Part shown: positions 1-7,449 of the stretch, in pieces
Position numbering within the stretch: the stretch's first letter is position 1
How the letters are laid out: each line of letters starts with the position of its first letter
Source: Deltaproteobacteria bacterium
GTDB taxonomy: Bacteria > Myxococcota_A > Polyangia > Haliangiales > Haliangiaceae
Length of the DNA stretch: 49,252 nucleotides
Assembly (NCBI GenBank): GCA_025353585.1
Contig: JANXOM010000172.1
Location: forward strand, 1-49,252
Direction of reading: 5' to 3'
Position numbers and translations under genes: made by a program
The notes under the pieces: generated by a model
What the model saw: only the letters and a program-made list of their open reading frames with translations
What the model was told of the DNA's origin: nothing
Databases searched by the model: none

Positions 1-132
1 ATCGCCGTAGGGCGATGCGGTTTGCACGCGAGCGAGGGGACCCTCGCGAGCAGCATCGCCGTAGGGCGATGCGGTTTGCACGCGAGCGAGGGGACCCTCG
101 CGAGCAGCATCGCCGTAGGGCGATGCGGTTTG
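1..132. repeat. 54-bp tandem repeat, at least 2.4 copies, inside the kinase gene
   Basis: Units at 1-54 and 55-108 are identical. A third begins at 109 and matches for 24 bases before diverging. The unit is 18 codons, so it keeps the minus-strand reading frame and adds an 18-residue block per copy. Each unit holds two perfect hairpins: an 8-bp stem (GCATCGCC, loop GTAG) at 53-72 and 107-126, and a 7-bp stem (GCGAGGG, loop GA) at 32-47 and 86-101. The array continues beyond the left edge or starts there; the copy number is unknown. Confidence 0.9.
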
Positions 133-2055
133 ATCGAGCGGGGTGCCGGCCGGGCTCTCGTACACGACCGAGCGCGCCGTGCGGTCGAGGGCGAGCGCGC
201 GCTGCACGAACGGCGACTGCGCGCGGCCGAGCATGCGGGCCCGCTCGAGCGCGCGAAGGGCGTCGTCGCTCGCGTCGAAGCGCTCGATGATCACGCTGCG
301 ATCGAGCACGGTGTCGACGGCGCGCACGAGCTCCGAGATCGCGGTGCGCCCGAGCGGCGTCTCGAACTGGTAGCGCGGGCCGACCTCGCCCTCCGCGGCG
401 AGCGCGGCGATGTTGTGACGGCTGCTATCGCGGCGGGCGCGTGCGCCGAGCCGCGGCCGGCCGCCGAGGTCGAGCGCCTCGAGGTCGCGGCGCAGATCTG
501 CGAGCGTGCCGGTGCGCGCGCGGGGGTTCTTGACCAGGAGGCTCGCGAGGATCGGGTCCCAGCCCGGATCGACCTCCATGCCCTCGAGCGCGACGCTGGT
601 GGCCGGCGGCGGCTCCTCGCCCAGGTGCTGCGCGACGAAGTCCGGCCCGAGGAATGGTAGCCGTCCGGTGACCGCCTCGAACAGCGTGATGCCGAGGGCG
701 TAGAGGTCCGCCGCGATCGAGATCGGCGCGCCCGTGATCTGCTCGGGCGACATGTACGCGAGCGTGCCGATGAGGCCACCCGTCTGCGTCTGCCCGAGGT
801 CGACGAGGTGGGCCACCCCAAAATCGCCGAGCTTCGCCGTGCCGCGCGCGTCGAAGAACACGTTCGCCGGCTTGACGTCACGGTGAACGACGCCGCGGTG
901 GTGCGCCGCCTCGAGGCCCGAGATCACGTCGAGCGCCATGCGCCGGACCTGCACCCCCGCGAACCGCTCGCCGGCCGCGAGCCGTTGCGCGAGCGAGCCG
1001 CCGGGCAGGAGCTCCATCACGAGGTACCCGCGCTCGACGGACACGTCGTACACCTCGACCAGCGACGGGTGCCGTAGCGTGCTGGCGAGCCGCGCCTCGC
1101 GCACGAACCGCTCGTAGGCCGCGCCGCCGCGCGCGCCGGCCGCGAAGAACATCTTGATGGCGACCTGGCGCCCGGCGATCTCGTCCGTCGCGAGGAAGAC
1201 GCGGCCGCTCGCGCCGGAGCCGAGCAGCTTGTCGAGGCGGTAGCGGCCCGCGATCATCTCGCGGTCGCGGCTCGTCTTGCGCTCGGTCGCCTGGTCGCGC
1301 CACGCGCGCAGGTACGAATCGAGGTCCGCGGGCACGCTCGGATCACCGGCGCGCAGCTCGAGGAGCGCGTCGCGCGCGCCATCGCGCAGGCCCATCGCGG
1401 CGAGCGTGGCGACCAGGTGGCGCTCGGACTCGACGCGCTCCTCGACCGCGGCCGGCGTGCCGTCCGGTGCCGCGGCGGCCACGGTGAACGCGCGCCGCGC
1501 GTCCTGCAGGAGCCGCGTGGCCTCGGGGTACGCGCCGCGCCGGGCGAGGATGCGGCCGAGCGCGAGCTGGAGCCGCGGCTTTTCGGCGTCCGACGCGAGA
1601 TCGAGAGCGCGCTCGAGCAGGCGGCCGGCGTCGCGATCGCGTCCGGCCGCCTCGAGGAGGCGCGCGGCGTCGAGGTCGGCGTGTGCCCGCGTGTACAGAT
1701 CGATCGCACGGTCCACATCGCCGAGCTGTTCGGCCAGCGGGGCGGCGTCGGCGTGGCGGCGCAGCCGGACGAGCACGTCGAGCGCGGCCCGGGTGCCGTC
1801 GTCGTCGGTCGTCAGGGCGGCGAGGGCGGCCGCGATGGCCGCCGCGTCGTCGAGCTCGATCGCGTAGCGCAGGGCGCGCGGGAGGTCGGCTGCGGCCTGG
1901 GCGGCGGCCAGGGCGCCGCGAAAATCCCACAGCTTCTCGTAGAGATCGGCCGCGCGGGCCGCCTGGCCGGCGGCGAGGGCGGCGGCCGCGGCATCGGCGT
2001 GACGGCCGGCCGCGAGCAGTGAAGCGATCTCGTCGGTGGCGGGATTGTCTGGCAC
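1..2055 (-). CDS. Ser/Thr protein kinase with helical N-terminal extension (3' end outside window)
   Basis: At least 685 codons are present; the gene runs off the left edge. A GTG start at 2055 is chosen because an in-frame TGA lies only 27 nt upstream. Residues 1-260 are Ala/Leu-rich helical repeats resembling a TPR/alpha-solenoid. The kinase domain starts near residue 267 (AGRYRLDKLLGSGASGRVFL) and has the VAIK lysine, HRD at 391-393 (GVVHRDVKPANV), DFG at 411-413 and a YMSPEQ activation segment, so it should be an active RD kinase. After the kinase comes a linker that ends, at the window edge, in an 18-residue tandem repeat (AAREGPLARVQTASPYGD). No membrane segment is seen in the visible part. 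Placing the sensory or scaffold domain before the kinase is unusual for bacterial Hanks-type kinases. The next gene is divergent, only 26 bp away. The kinase call is firm; its substrates are unknown. Confidence 0.9.
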   Translation of the reverse strand, partial: MPDNPATDEIASLLAAGRHADAAAAALAAGQAARAADLYEKLWDFRGALAAAQAAADLPRALRYAIELDDAAAIAAALAALTTDDDGTRAALDVLVRLRRHADAAPLAEQLGDVDRAIDLYTRAHADLDAARLLEAAGRDRDAGRLLERALDLASDAEKPRLQLALGRILARRGAYPEATRLLQDARRAFTVAAAAPDGTPAAVEERVESERHLVATLAAMGLRDGARDALLELRAGDPSVPADLDSYLRAWRDQATERKTSRDREMIAGRYRLDKLLGSGASGRVFLATDEIAGRQVAIKMFFAAGARGGAAYERFVREARLASTLRHPSLVEVYDVSVERGYLVMELLPGGSLAQRLAAGERFAGVQVRRMALDVISGLEAAHHRGVVHRDVKPANVFFDARGTAKLGDFGVAHLVDLGQTQTGGLIGTLAYMSPEQITGAPISIAADLYALGITLFEAVTGRLPFLGPDFVAQHLGEEPPPATSVALEGMEVDPGWDPILASLLVKNPRARTGTLADLRRDLEALDLGGRPRLGARARRDSSRHNIAALAAEGEVGPRYQFETPLGRTAISELVRAVDTVLDRSVIIERFDASDDALRALERARMLGRAQSPFVQRALALDRTARSVVYESPAGTPLDQTASPYGDAAREGPLARVQTASPYGDAAREGPLARVQTASPYGD

Positions 2056-2081
2056 CTGGCCGCGATGGTACCAGCACCCTC

Positions 2082-3020
2082 ATGCACGCACGCAGCGCCC
2101 ACCGTTCCCTTCTGGTCATCGGCTCGGTTGCCCTGGACGACATCGACGGCCCGTCCGGCATGAAGCGCGACCTGCTCGGCGGGTCGGCCTCGTTCATCGC
2201 GCGCGCCGCGTCGTACTTCACGAAGAACGTTTCGGTCGTCGCCGTCATCGGCGCGGACTTCGACCAGAAGCACGTGGACGAGCTCGCGGCGTGCGGCGTC
2301 GACGTCAGCGGTATCGTGCGCGAGCCGGGCGAGACCTTCCACTGGGTCGGCAAGTACTCCGACGACCTGACCTCGCGCGAGACCCTCGACACCCGCCTCG
2401 GCGTGTTCGCCACCTTCGCGCCGAAGCTCTCCGCCGCGCAGTCGGGCGCGCAGATCGTCATGCTCGGCAACATCGATCCGGCGCTGCAGCTCGACGTTCT
2501 GCGCCAGCTCGAGAAGCCGGCGCTCGTCGCCGCCGACACGATGAACCTCTGGATCAACATCAAGCGCGCCGAGCTCGTCGCGATGCTCGGCAAGATCCAC
2601 ACGATCATGATCAACGACGAGGAGGCTCGCCTCCTCACCGGCGAGCACAACCTCGCGCGCGCGGCCAAGGGCGTCCTCGCGCTCGGCCCGAGCTCCGTCA
2701 TCATCAAGCGCGGCGATGCCGGCGCGCTCCTGTTCAACGCCGATGGCGCGTTCGCGGCCCCCGCCATGCCGCTCTCGGACGTGGTCGACCCGACCGGCGC
2801 CGGCGACAGCTTCGCGGGCGGCCTCATGGGCTACCTCGCCTACGCGGGCGATCTGTCCCCCAAGACGATCCGCACCGCGATGATCGTGGGCAGCGTCATG
2901 GGCAGCTTCGCGGTGGAGAAGTTCTCCGTCGATGGCCTCCGCGACCTCGACGGCGCCAAGGTCCAGGCCCGCTTCGACGCGATGGCCGAGCTCGTGCGCT
3001 TCGACAAGCTCGCCCTGTGA
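2082..3020 (+). CDS. PfkB-family carbohydrate/nucleoside kinase
   Basis: 312 aa. This is a ribokinase-fold kinase that phosphorylates a sugar or nucleoside hydroxyl using ATP, in the cytoplasm. The C-terminal signature DPTGAGDSFAGG (residues 236-247) supplies the anion hole and catalytic base Asp242. The N-terminal GS-ALDD and LGGSASFIA segments form the substrate-binding Gly pair. The length is normal for the family. The sequence VAADTMNLWI resembles the adenosine-kinase/ribokinase-like sugar kinase subgroup, but the substrate cannot be assigned. The ATG at 2082 has no clear Shine-Dalgarno. The divergent kinase gene starts only 26 bp away, so the promoter must lie in that gene or the mRNA must have almost no leader. 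Confidence 0.88.
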   Translation: MHARSAHRSLLVIGSVALDDIDGPSGMKRDLLGGSASFIARAASYFTKNVSVVAVIGADFDQKHVDELAACGVDVSGIVREPGETFHWVGKYSDDLTSRETLDTRLGVFATFAPKLSAAQSGAQIVMLGNIDPALQLDVLRQLEKPALVAADTMNLWINIKRAELVAMLGKIHTIMINDEEARLLTGEHNLARAAKGVLALGPSSVIIKRGDAGALLFNADGAFAAPAMPLSDVVDPTGAGDSFAGGLMGYLAYAGDLSPKTIRTAMIVGSVMGSFAVEKFSVDGLRDLDGAKVQARFDAMAELVRFDKLAL

Positions 3021-3042
3021 GCTGAGCTGATAGACTCCCGGC

Positions 3043-4002
3043 ATGCCGCCGCTGCCGGGGACGATCATGGCGTGGTCCGCGAACGATTGCGTCGGCCGGA
3101 TCCAGCTCACCTCGGGCGAGTGGTTGCGCTTCGGGGCGACGGTCTGCAAGTTCCTGCCGGCGCTCGGCCTCGCCGTCGAGGTGCACGGGACGGCGCCGCA
3201 TCCGCTCGGCGGGCTCCGCGCCACGTCCGTGCTGCTCGTCGATCCCGGCGATGCGGATCGCGTGCGCGACGACTGCGTGCCGCTTCCCGGAGCGAGCGGG
3301 ACGCCCGCAGAGCTCGCCGCGTTCGTCGAGCTGACGGACGCCGTCGGCCTCCTCGGGATCGTGCTGCGCGAGCCGCTCCGCTCGCGGGCGGCGCTGCGCG
3401 CCTGGTTCGCGCGCGCCGGCGTGGAGGTGGAGTACAGCAACGCGAGCGATGTCCACGTGCGGCGCGCGGGCGGGCCCCGGTACCGCGTGTACACGTGCAT
3501 GGCGCCCGTGGCCGACGGGGAGGGTGTGGTGTCGTTCGCGTTCCCCACGCCGTTCTCCGTCGCCACCGAGCGCGAGCTGGCCCTCGCTGGCGCCACGCTC
3601 GGCCACGCGCGCGTGGATGTTCACCCTGCCTGCGCGGACCTGGCGAGCCTGGTCGACGCGTGCGCGGCGGACGAGCTCGACGTGATCGCGCACCAGGCGC
3701 GCGGCTATCTCGCGCCGGTCGACGCGTGGCGGCAGGCGCGGGTGGCCACCGCGGACGGCCTCGGCGCCTGGGTCCGCGTCATGGCAGGGCCCGGCCGCGA
3801 TCCCGTGCTCACGGGCATGGCGGCGCTCGGGCTGCCCGACCTGTTCGCGCGCGGTGTGGCGCCCGCCGAGGTGGAGGGCGTGCTGCGGGAAGCCGCCTCG
3901 GCGCTCGTCGTGCTCGGGCGCCGGCCGGCGGTCGGCGAGGGGCTCGGCCGCGCGATTGTCGTCTCCGCCGACGACGAGTTCGTCCAGATCGCCCCGCGCT
4001 AG
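3043..4002 (+). CDS. Uncharacterised protein with cold-shock-like N-terminus
   Basis: 319 aa, starting 22 bp after the PfkB gene and probably cotranscribed with it. Residues 5-36 (GTIMAWSANDCVGRI then GEWLRFG) read like a degenerate cold-shock/OB fold: GTI, then a GRI-like strand, then a strand ending in RFG. The rest (about residues 90-319) is unrecognised. It has no signal peptide or membrane segment and is rich in Ala and acidic residues. The ATG at 3043 is preferred over the one at 3067 because the CSD-like strand begins before the second Met. The 3' end overlaps the convergent metX by 4 bp. The function is unknown; the nucleic-acid-binding idea is an inference from the short N-terminal pattern only. 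Confidence 0.75.
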   Translation: MPPLPGTIMAWSANDCVGRIQLTSGEWLRFGATVCKFLPALGLAVEVHGTAPHPLGGLRATSVLLVDPGDADRVRDDCVPLPGASGTPAELAAFVELTDAVGLLGIVLREPLRSRAALRAWFARAGVEVEYSNASDVHVRRAGGPRYRVYTCMAPVADGEGVVSFAFPTPFSVATERELALAGATLGHARVDVHPACADLASLVDACAADELDVIAHQARGYLAPVDAWRQARVATADGLGAWVRVMAGPGRDPVLTGMAALGLPDLFARGVAPAEVEGVLREAASALVVLGRRPAVGEGLGRAIVVSADDEFVQIAPR

Positions 4003-5207
4003 AGCGCGACAGCTTCGGCGAGGATCGGCCGCAGCTGGTCCCATTCGATGAGGAACGCGTCGTGGCCGTGCGGGCTCTGGATCTCGCGGTAGCGCGCGGT
4101 GCGGCCGAGCGCGGCCAGGTCCGCGACGAGCTTCACGCCGTGCTGCGGCGCGTACAGCGCGTCGGTGTCGACGCCGACGGCGAGCACGCGCGCGGTGATG
4201 CGGCCCACGCCCCACCCACGATCGCCGGGCCAGCGTTCGCGCGCCTCGGGCGGTGGCGGTGCGCGTTCGAGGTCGTGGTGGTCCATCGCGCCGATCAGCG
4301 CCACGTACGCCCGTGCATCGAAGCGCGCGATCAGCTTGTCGCCCTGATGCGTCAGGTACGTCTGCATCGCGTACGCCGCGCGCGGCGCCCAGCCGCCCCG
4401 CGCCTCGCGCTGACCGCGGCCCTGCGTCAGGGCGAACCCGGGCTCCGCGCGATACGTCGTCATCGCGACCTGCCGCGCGAGGTGAAGCCCGCGCGAGCCA
4501 TCCTCGGGGAAGCCCGGATCCCCGAGGATCGCCTGCCGGGCGACGTGGTTCCACGCGAGGATCCACGCCGACGCCGCCGGCGCGGCCGCGATCGGGGCCA
4601 CCCGCTCGAACCGTGCCGGATCGAGCGCGGCCAGCGCGAGCGCGACCATGCCGCCGAGCGAGCCGCCCGTCACGAGGTGCACGCGCGTGACGCCGAGCGC
4701 GTCGAGCGCGAGCAAGATCGAGCGCGCCTGGTCCCACGTCGTGACCGTCGCGGGCTCGCGGCGTGGCGCGTCCTCGCCGCCGTGATCCTGGGCCGCCGTC
4801 GGGAAGCCCGCGTCCGCCGGCCCGGTCGTGCCGTAGCAGCCGCCGAGCAGGTTGAAGCTCAGGAGCCGCGCGCGCGTCGGATCGAGCGGCTGGCCCTCGC
4901 CGATCACCGGCCCCCACCAATCGCCGGCCCGCGCGTCGCCGGTCAGCGCATGCACGACGACGATCGTCGGGACGCTCGCGTCGAGCCCCGGCCCGACGGC
5001 CGTGCTCGCCGCGCCGCTCGTCGCGCGTCGCACCACCCGCCACGGCAACGGATCCACGACGCGCCCGCGCGCGCCGAGCACCGCCGCATCGCTGGCCGGG
5101 CCGAAGGCCCACCCGCGCACGACGTGCGCCACGAGGGCCGCGCCGCCCTCGAGCCTGAACCCGGGGAGCACGAGCTCGAAGTCGGTGACGGTCGCGGCGG
5201 CGGTCAT
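3999..5207 (-). CDS. metX: Homoserine O-acetyltransferase (MetX family)
   Basis: 402 aa. This alpha/beta-hydrolase-fold enzyme activates L-homoserine with acetyl-CoA (some members use succinyl-CoA), the first committed step of methionine synthesis. The catalytic triad is readable: nucleophile Ser183 in GGSLGGM, Asp349 in VDTDALYAP and His382 in HGHDAFL. The family's N-terminal motif VVVHALTGD and the NLLGGCYGTTGP segment are both present. The length is normal, with an internal EDAPRREPATVTTWDQ-like segment where most members have a short loop. It starts 2 bp after the metY stop, so the two form an operon supplying the acylated substrate to MetY. Acetyl versus succinyl specificity cannot be decided by eye. 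Confidence 0.95.
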   Translation of the reverse strand: MTAAATVTDFELVLPGFRLEGGAALVAHVVRGWAFGPASDAAVLGARGRVVDPLPWRVVRRATSGAASTAVGPGLDASVPTIVVVHALTGDARAGDWWGPVIGEGQPLDPTRARLLSFNLLGGCYGTTGPADAGFPTAAQDHGGEDAPRREPATVTTWDQARSILLALDALGVTRVHLVTGGSLGGMVALALAALDPARFERVAPIAAAPAASAWILAWNHVARQAILGDPGFPEDGSRGLHLARQVAMTTYRAEPGFALTQGRGQREARGGWAPRAAYAMQTYLTHQGDKLIARFDARAYVALIGAMDHHDLERAPPPPEARERWPGDRGWGVGRITARVLAVGVDTDALYAPQHGVKLVADLAALGRTARYREIQSPHGHDAFLIEWDQLRPILAEAVAL

Positions 5208-5209
5208 GG

Positions 5210-6496
5210 TCAGGCGTGCAGCGCCCGGTCGAGGTCGCCGGTGATGTCGTCGATGTGCTCGAGGCCCACCGACAGCCGCACGAGGTCATCGCTCACGCCG
5301 GTCGCCGCCTGCTCGGCGGGCGAGAGCTGCTGGTGCGTCGTCGAGGCCGGGTGAATGATCAGCGAGCGCGTGTCGCCGATGTTCGCGAGCAGCGACCACA
5401 GCTTCACGTTGTCGATGAGCTTCGCGCCCGCCGCGCGCCCGCCCTTGACGCCGAACGTGACGAGGCCGCCCGCTCCGCCGTGCAGGTACTTCTTCGCGCG
5501 CGCGTACCCGGCGTCCCCCTCGAGGCCCGGGTAGCGGACCCACGCGACCTTGCTGTGCGTCTTCAGGAACTGCGCGACCTTCAGCGCGTTCTCCGAGTGC
5601 CGCTCGATGCGCAGGCGCAGCGTCTCGAGGCCGGTGATGAACGCGTGGGCGTTGAAGGGCGCGAGCGCGGCGCCGATGTCGCGCAGCGTCTCCACGCGTG
5701 CCTTGAGGATGAACGAGATCGCGCCGAACGCCTCGAACAGCTTGAGGCCGTGATAGTTCGGGTTCGGGTCGGTGAACTCGGGGAACTTGCCCGAGCTCCA
5801 GTCGAACGTGCCGCCGTCGACGATGACGCCGCCGATCGCCGTGCCGTGGCCGCCGATGTACTTCGTCGCCGAGTGCACCACGATGTGCGCGCCGTGCTGG
5901 AGCGGGTTGAGGAGCGCCGGGGTGGCCGCCGTGTTGTCGACGATGAGCGGGATCTTGTGCTTGTTCGCGATCGCGGCGAGGCCCGCGATGTCGGGGACGA
6001 TGAGGCTCGGGTTCGGCAGGCTCTCGATGAAGATCGCCCGGGTCTTGTCGGTGACCGCCGCCTCGACGGCCGCGAGGTTCTCGATATCGGCGAAGCGCGT
6101 CGTGATGCCGAGGCGACCGAGCGTGTTCTTGAAGAGGTTGTACGTACCGCCGTACAGGGACGTCCCGGAGACGAGCTCGTCGCCGGTCTTCAGGATCGTC
6201 AGCAGCGTCAGCGCCTCGGCCGCCTGTCCGGAGGCCGTCGCGAGCGCGGCCACGCCGCCCTCGAGCGCCGCCACGCGCTTCTCGAAGACATCGTTCGTCG
6301 GGTTCATGATCCGCGAGTAGATGTTTCCGAACTCCTTGAGCGCGAAGAGGTTCGCCGCGTGCTCCGCGTTCTTGAACGTGAAGCTCGTCGTTTGATAGAT
6401 GGGCACCGCGCGCGAGCCCGTCGTCGGATCGGGCGTGTACCCGGCGTGCAGCGCGAGGGTCTCGAAGCGGAGCGGCGGGGTCGTCGGCGTCGTCAT
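5210..6496 (-). CDS. metY: O-acetylhomoserine sulfhydrylase (aminocarboxypropyltransferase)
   Basis: 428 aa, Cys/Met-metabolism PLP enzyme. It makes homocysteine directly from O-acetylhomoserine and sulfide, bypassing cystathionine. The N-terminus RFETLALHAGYTPDPTTGSR is characteristic of MetY. YSRIMNPTNDVFEKR and the PLP lysine Lys212 in SATKYIGGHG are intact. The length of about 428 fits MetY rather than MetB/MetC (about 390). It is followed 2 bp later by metX. Upstream is a good -35/-10 pair whose predicted start point falls on the ATG, plus repeated ATAGCGG half-sites, suggesting a leaderless, sulfur- or methionine-regulated transcript. No SAM-riboswitch-like leader is possible in so short a space. 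Confidence 0.96.
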   Translation of the reverse strand: MTTPTTPPLRFETLALHAGYTPDPTTGSRAVPIYQTTSFTFKNAEHAANLFALKEFGNIYSRIMNPTNDVFEKRVAALEGGVAALATASGQAAEALTLLTILKTGDELVSGTSLYGGTYNLFKNTLGRLGITTRFADIENLAAVEAAVTDKTRAIFIESLPNPSLIVPDIAGLAAIANKHKIPLIVDNTAATPALLNPLQHGAHIVVHSATKYIGGHGTAIGGVIVDGGTFDWSSGKFPEFTDPNPNYHGLKLFEAFGAISFILKARVETLRDIGAALAPFNAHAFITGLETLRLRIERHSENALKVAQFLKTHSKVAWVRYPGLEGDAGYARAKKYLHGGAGGLVTFGVKGGRAAGAKLIDNVKLWSLLANIGDTRSLIIHPASTTHQQLSPAEQAATGVSDDLVRLSVGLEHIDDITGDLDRALHA

Positions 6497-6537
6497 AGCG
6501 GCATCCTATCCGCTATCACAGTGTCGTCAACCGCTAT
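6495..6537. promoter_or_regulatory. ATAGCGG half-site cluster over the metY promoter
   Basis: Three 7-bp half-sites occur: ATAGCGG at 6495-6501, CCGCTAT at 6510-6516 and CCGCTAT at 6531-6537. The first two form a perfect inverted repeat with an 8-bp spacer covering the -10. The last two are direct repeats 21 bp apart (two helical turns) flanking the -35. This is a likely repressor operator. The cognate regulator is not in the window. Confidence 0.5.
6503..6530 (-). promoter_or_regulatory. Candidate sigma-70-type promoter of metY-metX
   Basis: On the minus strand TTGACG (6530-6525) is followed after 16 nt by TAGGAT (6508-6503). A start point 7 nt beyond would be at about 6496, the A of the metY ATG. 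The message would therefore be leaderless. This is seen directly as sequence; function is inferred. Confidence 0.5.
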
Positions 6538-6582
6538 TGCGGATGTCTCTCCGTTCCGGTCTCCGCGGGGCCCACAGACCGG

Positions 6583-7449
6583 CTAGGCCCGGTCGGAGTC
6601 ATCGAGCAGGCGCGCGGCCAGCCCCTCGAGCATCGCGAGGCCGAGGCTGGCGTGATCTTCGAGGACGTCGAACAGCGCGTCCACGCTGCTGGTGAGCGCG
6701 CGCACGGGCGTCGCGGCGACGAGGGCAGTCGCGTGCTTCGTGGCCGCGATCGTCTCCACGAGGCCGAGCGTCGTGCCCCGGCCGGCGCGCCCACGGTCCC
6801 CATCCTTCACGATGCCGTCGAGGATGAACAACGCCTCCGTCGTGAGCGAGCCGGCGGCGGCGATCTCCGCGCCGGCGGGCCACGTGCGCTCGACCGAGAC
6901 CTGCGCGAGCATCGTCAGCGCCTGGAGCTTGCCGCCCGCGAGCAGCGCCTGCTGCCGAAACAAGATGAGCCGCTCGACGAGGCCGAGCAACGGCGAGGTC
7001 GGGACCTCCACGGGCGGGGCCGGCGGGTGCGGCGGCATCGCGACCACCGACCGCGCCAGCTGGCGCAGCGTGGACGCGAGGATCCCGAGATTATCCTCGA
7101 GCAGATCCGCGAGCTCGACGCTCGAGAGCCGGAGGGTCCGCGTCGCGGCCATGGCCACGGCGGCCCGGCGGGCTGGACGACCCGAGAGCACCTCGAGCGT
7201 CCCGAACACCTCGTACGGCCCCCACGCATGCGCCACCGGCGTGCCGGCCATCTCGATGCGCCCCGCGAGCACCAGGTGCATGTGCGGCACCGGCGCGCCC
7301 GCGGCCACGAGCTCCTCCCCGGCGACGAGCTCCGTCTCCGTCGCGTTGTCGGCGAGGGTGGCGAGCTCGTCGAGCTCCGCGGTCGCGAACGCCGGCACGT
7401 GCCGGAGCGCGATCAGGCGCCGCAACAGCGTGGTGTCAGACTCGGGCAT
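6583..7449 (-). CDS. Double cyclic-nucleotide-binding-fold protein, last gene of the Npt operon
   Basis: 288 aa, soluble. Residues about 20-132 look like a cyclic-nucleotide-binding (CRP-like) beta-roll: a LVAGEELVAAG strand pair, GRIEM, then FGTLEVLSGRPARRAAV in the place of the phosphate-binding cassette. Residues about 173-285 repeat the pattern in degenerate form (WPAGAEIAAAGSLTTEALFILDG, then LGLVETIAATKHATALV). There is no DNA-binding helix-turn-helix, so this is not a classical CRP/FNR regulator. The ATG at 7449 lies 14 bp inside the upstream transporter-HEAT gene, which implies translational coupling. It may sense a nucleotide for the operon; the nearby adenylate cyclase at 40944-42536 could supply cAMP, but that link is speculation. 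Confidence 0.7.
   Translation of the reverse strand: MPESDTTLLRRLIALRHVPAFATAELDELATLADNATETELVAGEELVAAGAPVPHMHLVLAGRIEMAGTPVAHAWGPYEVFGTLEVLSGRPARRAAVAMAATRTLRLSSVELADLLEDNLGILASTLRQLARSVVAMPPHPPAPPVEVPTSPLLGLVERLILFRQQALLAGGKLQALTMLAQVSVERTWPAGAEIAAAGSLTTEALFILDGIVKDGDRGRAGRGTTLGLVETIAATKHATALVAATPVRALTSSVDALFDVLEDHASLGLAMLEGLAARLLDDSDRA

Noticed and set aside
1..132. CRISPR array
   Set aside because: The repeats are directly tandem without spacers and lie in a coding frame.
878..1303. Minus-strand frame overlapping the kinase domain of the first gene
   Set aside because: Shifted reading of the same kinase DNA; the true frame shows HRD, DFG and the VAIK lysine.
3072..5354. A 760-codon plus-strand frame over the CSD-like gene and metX
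   Set aside because: Arg-rich shadow; metX is unmistakable on the other strand.
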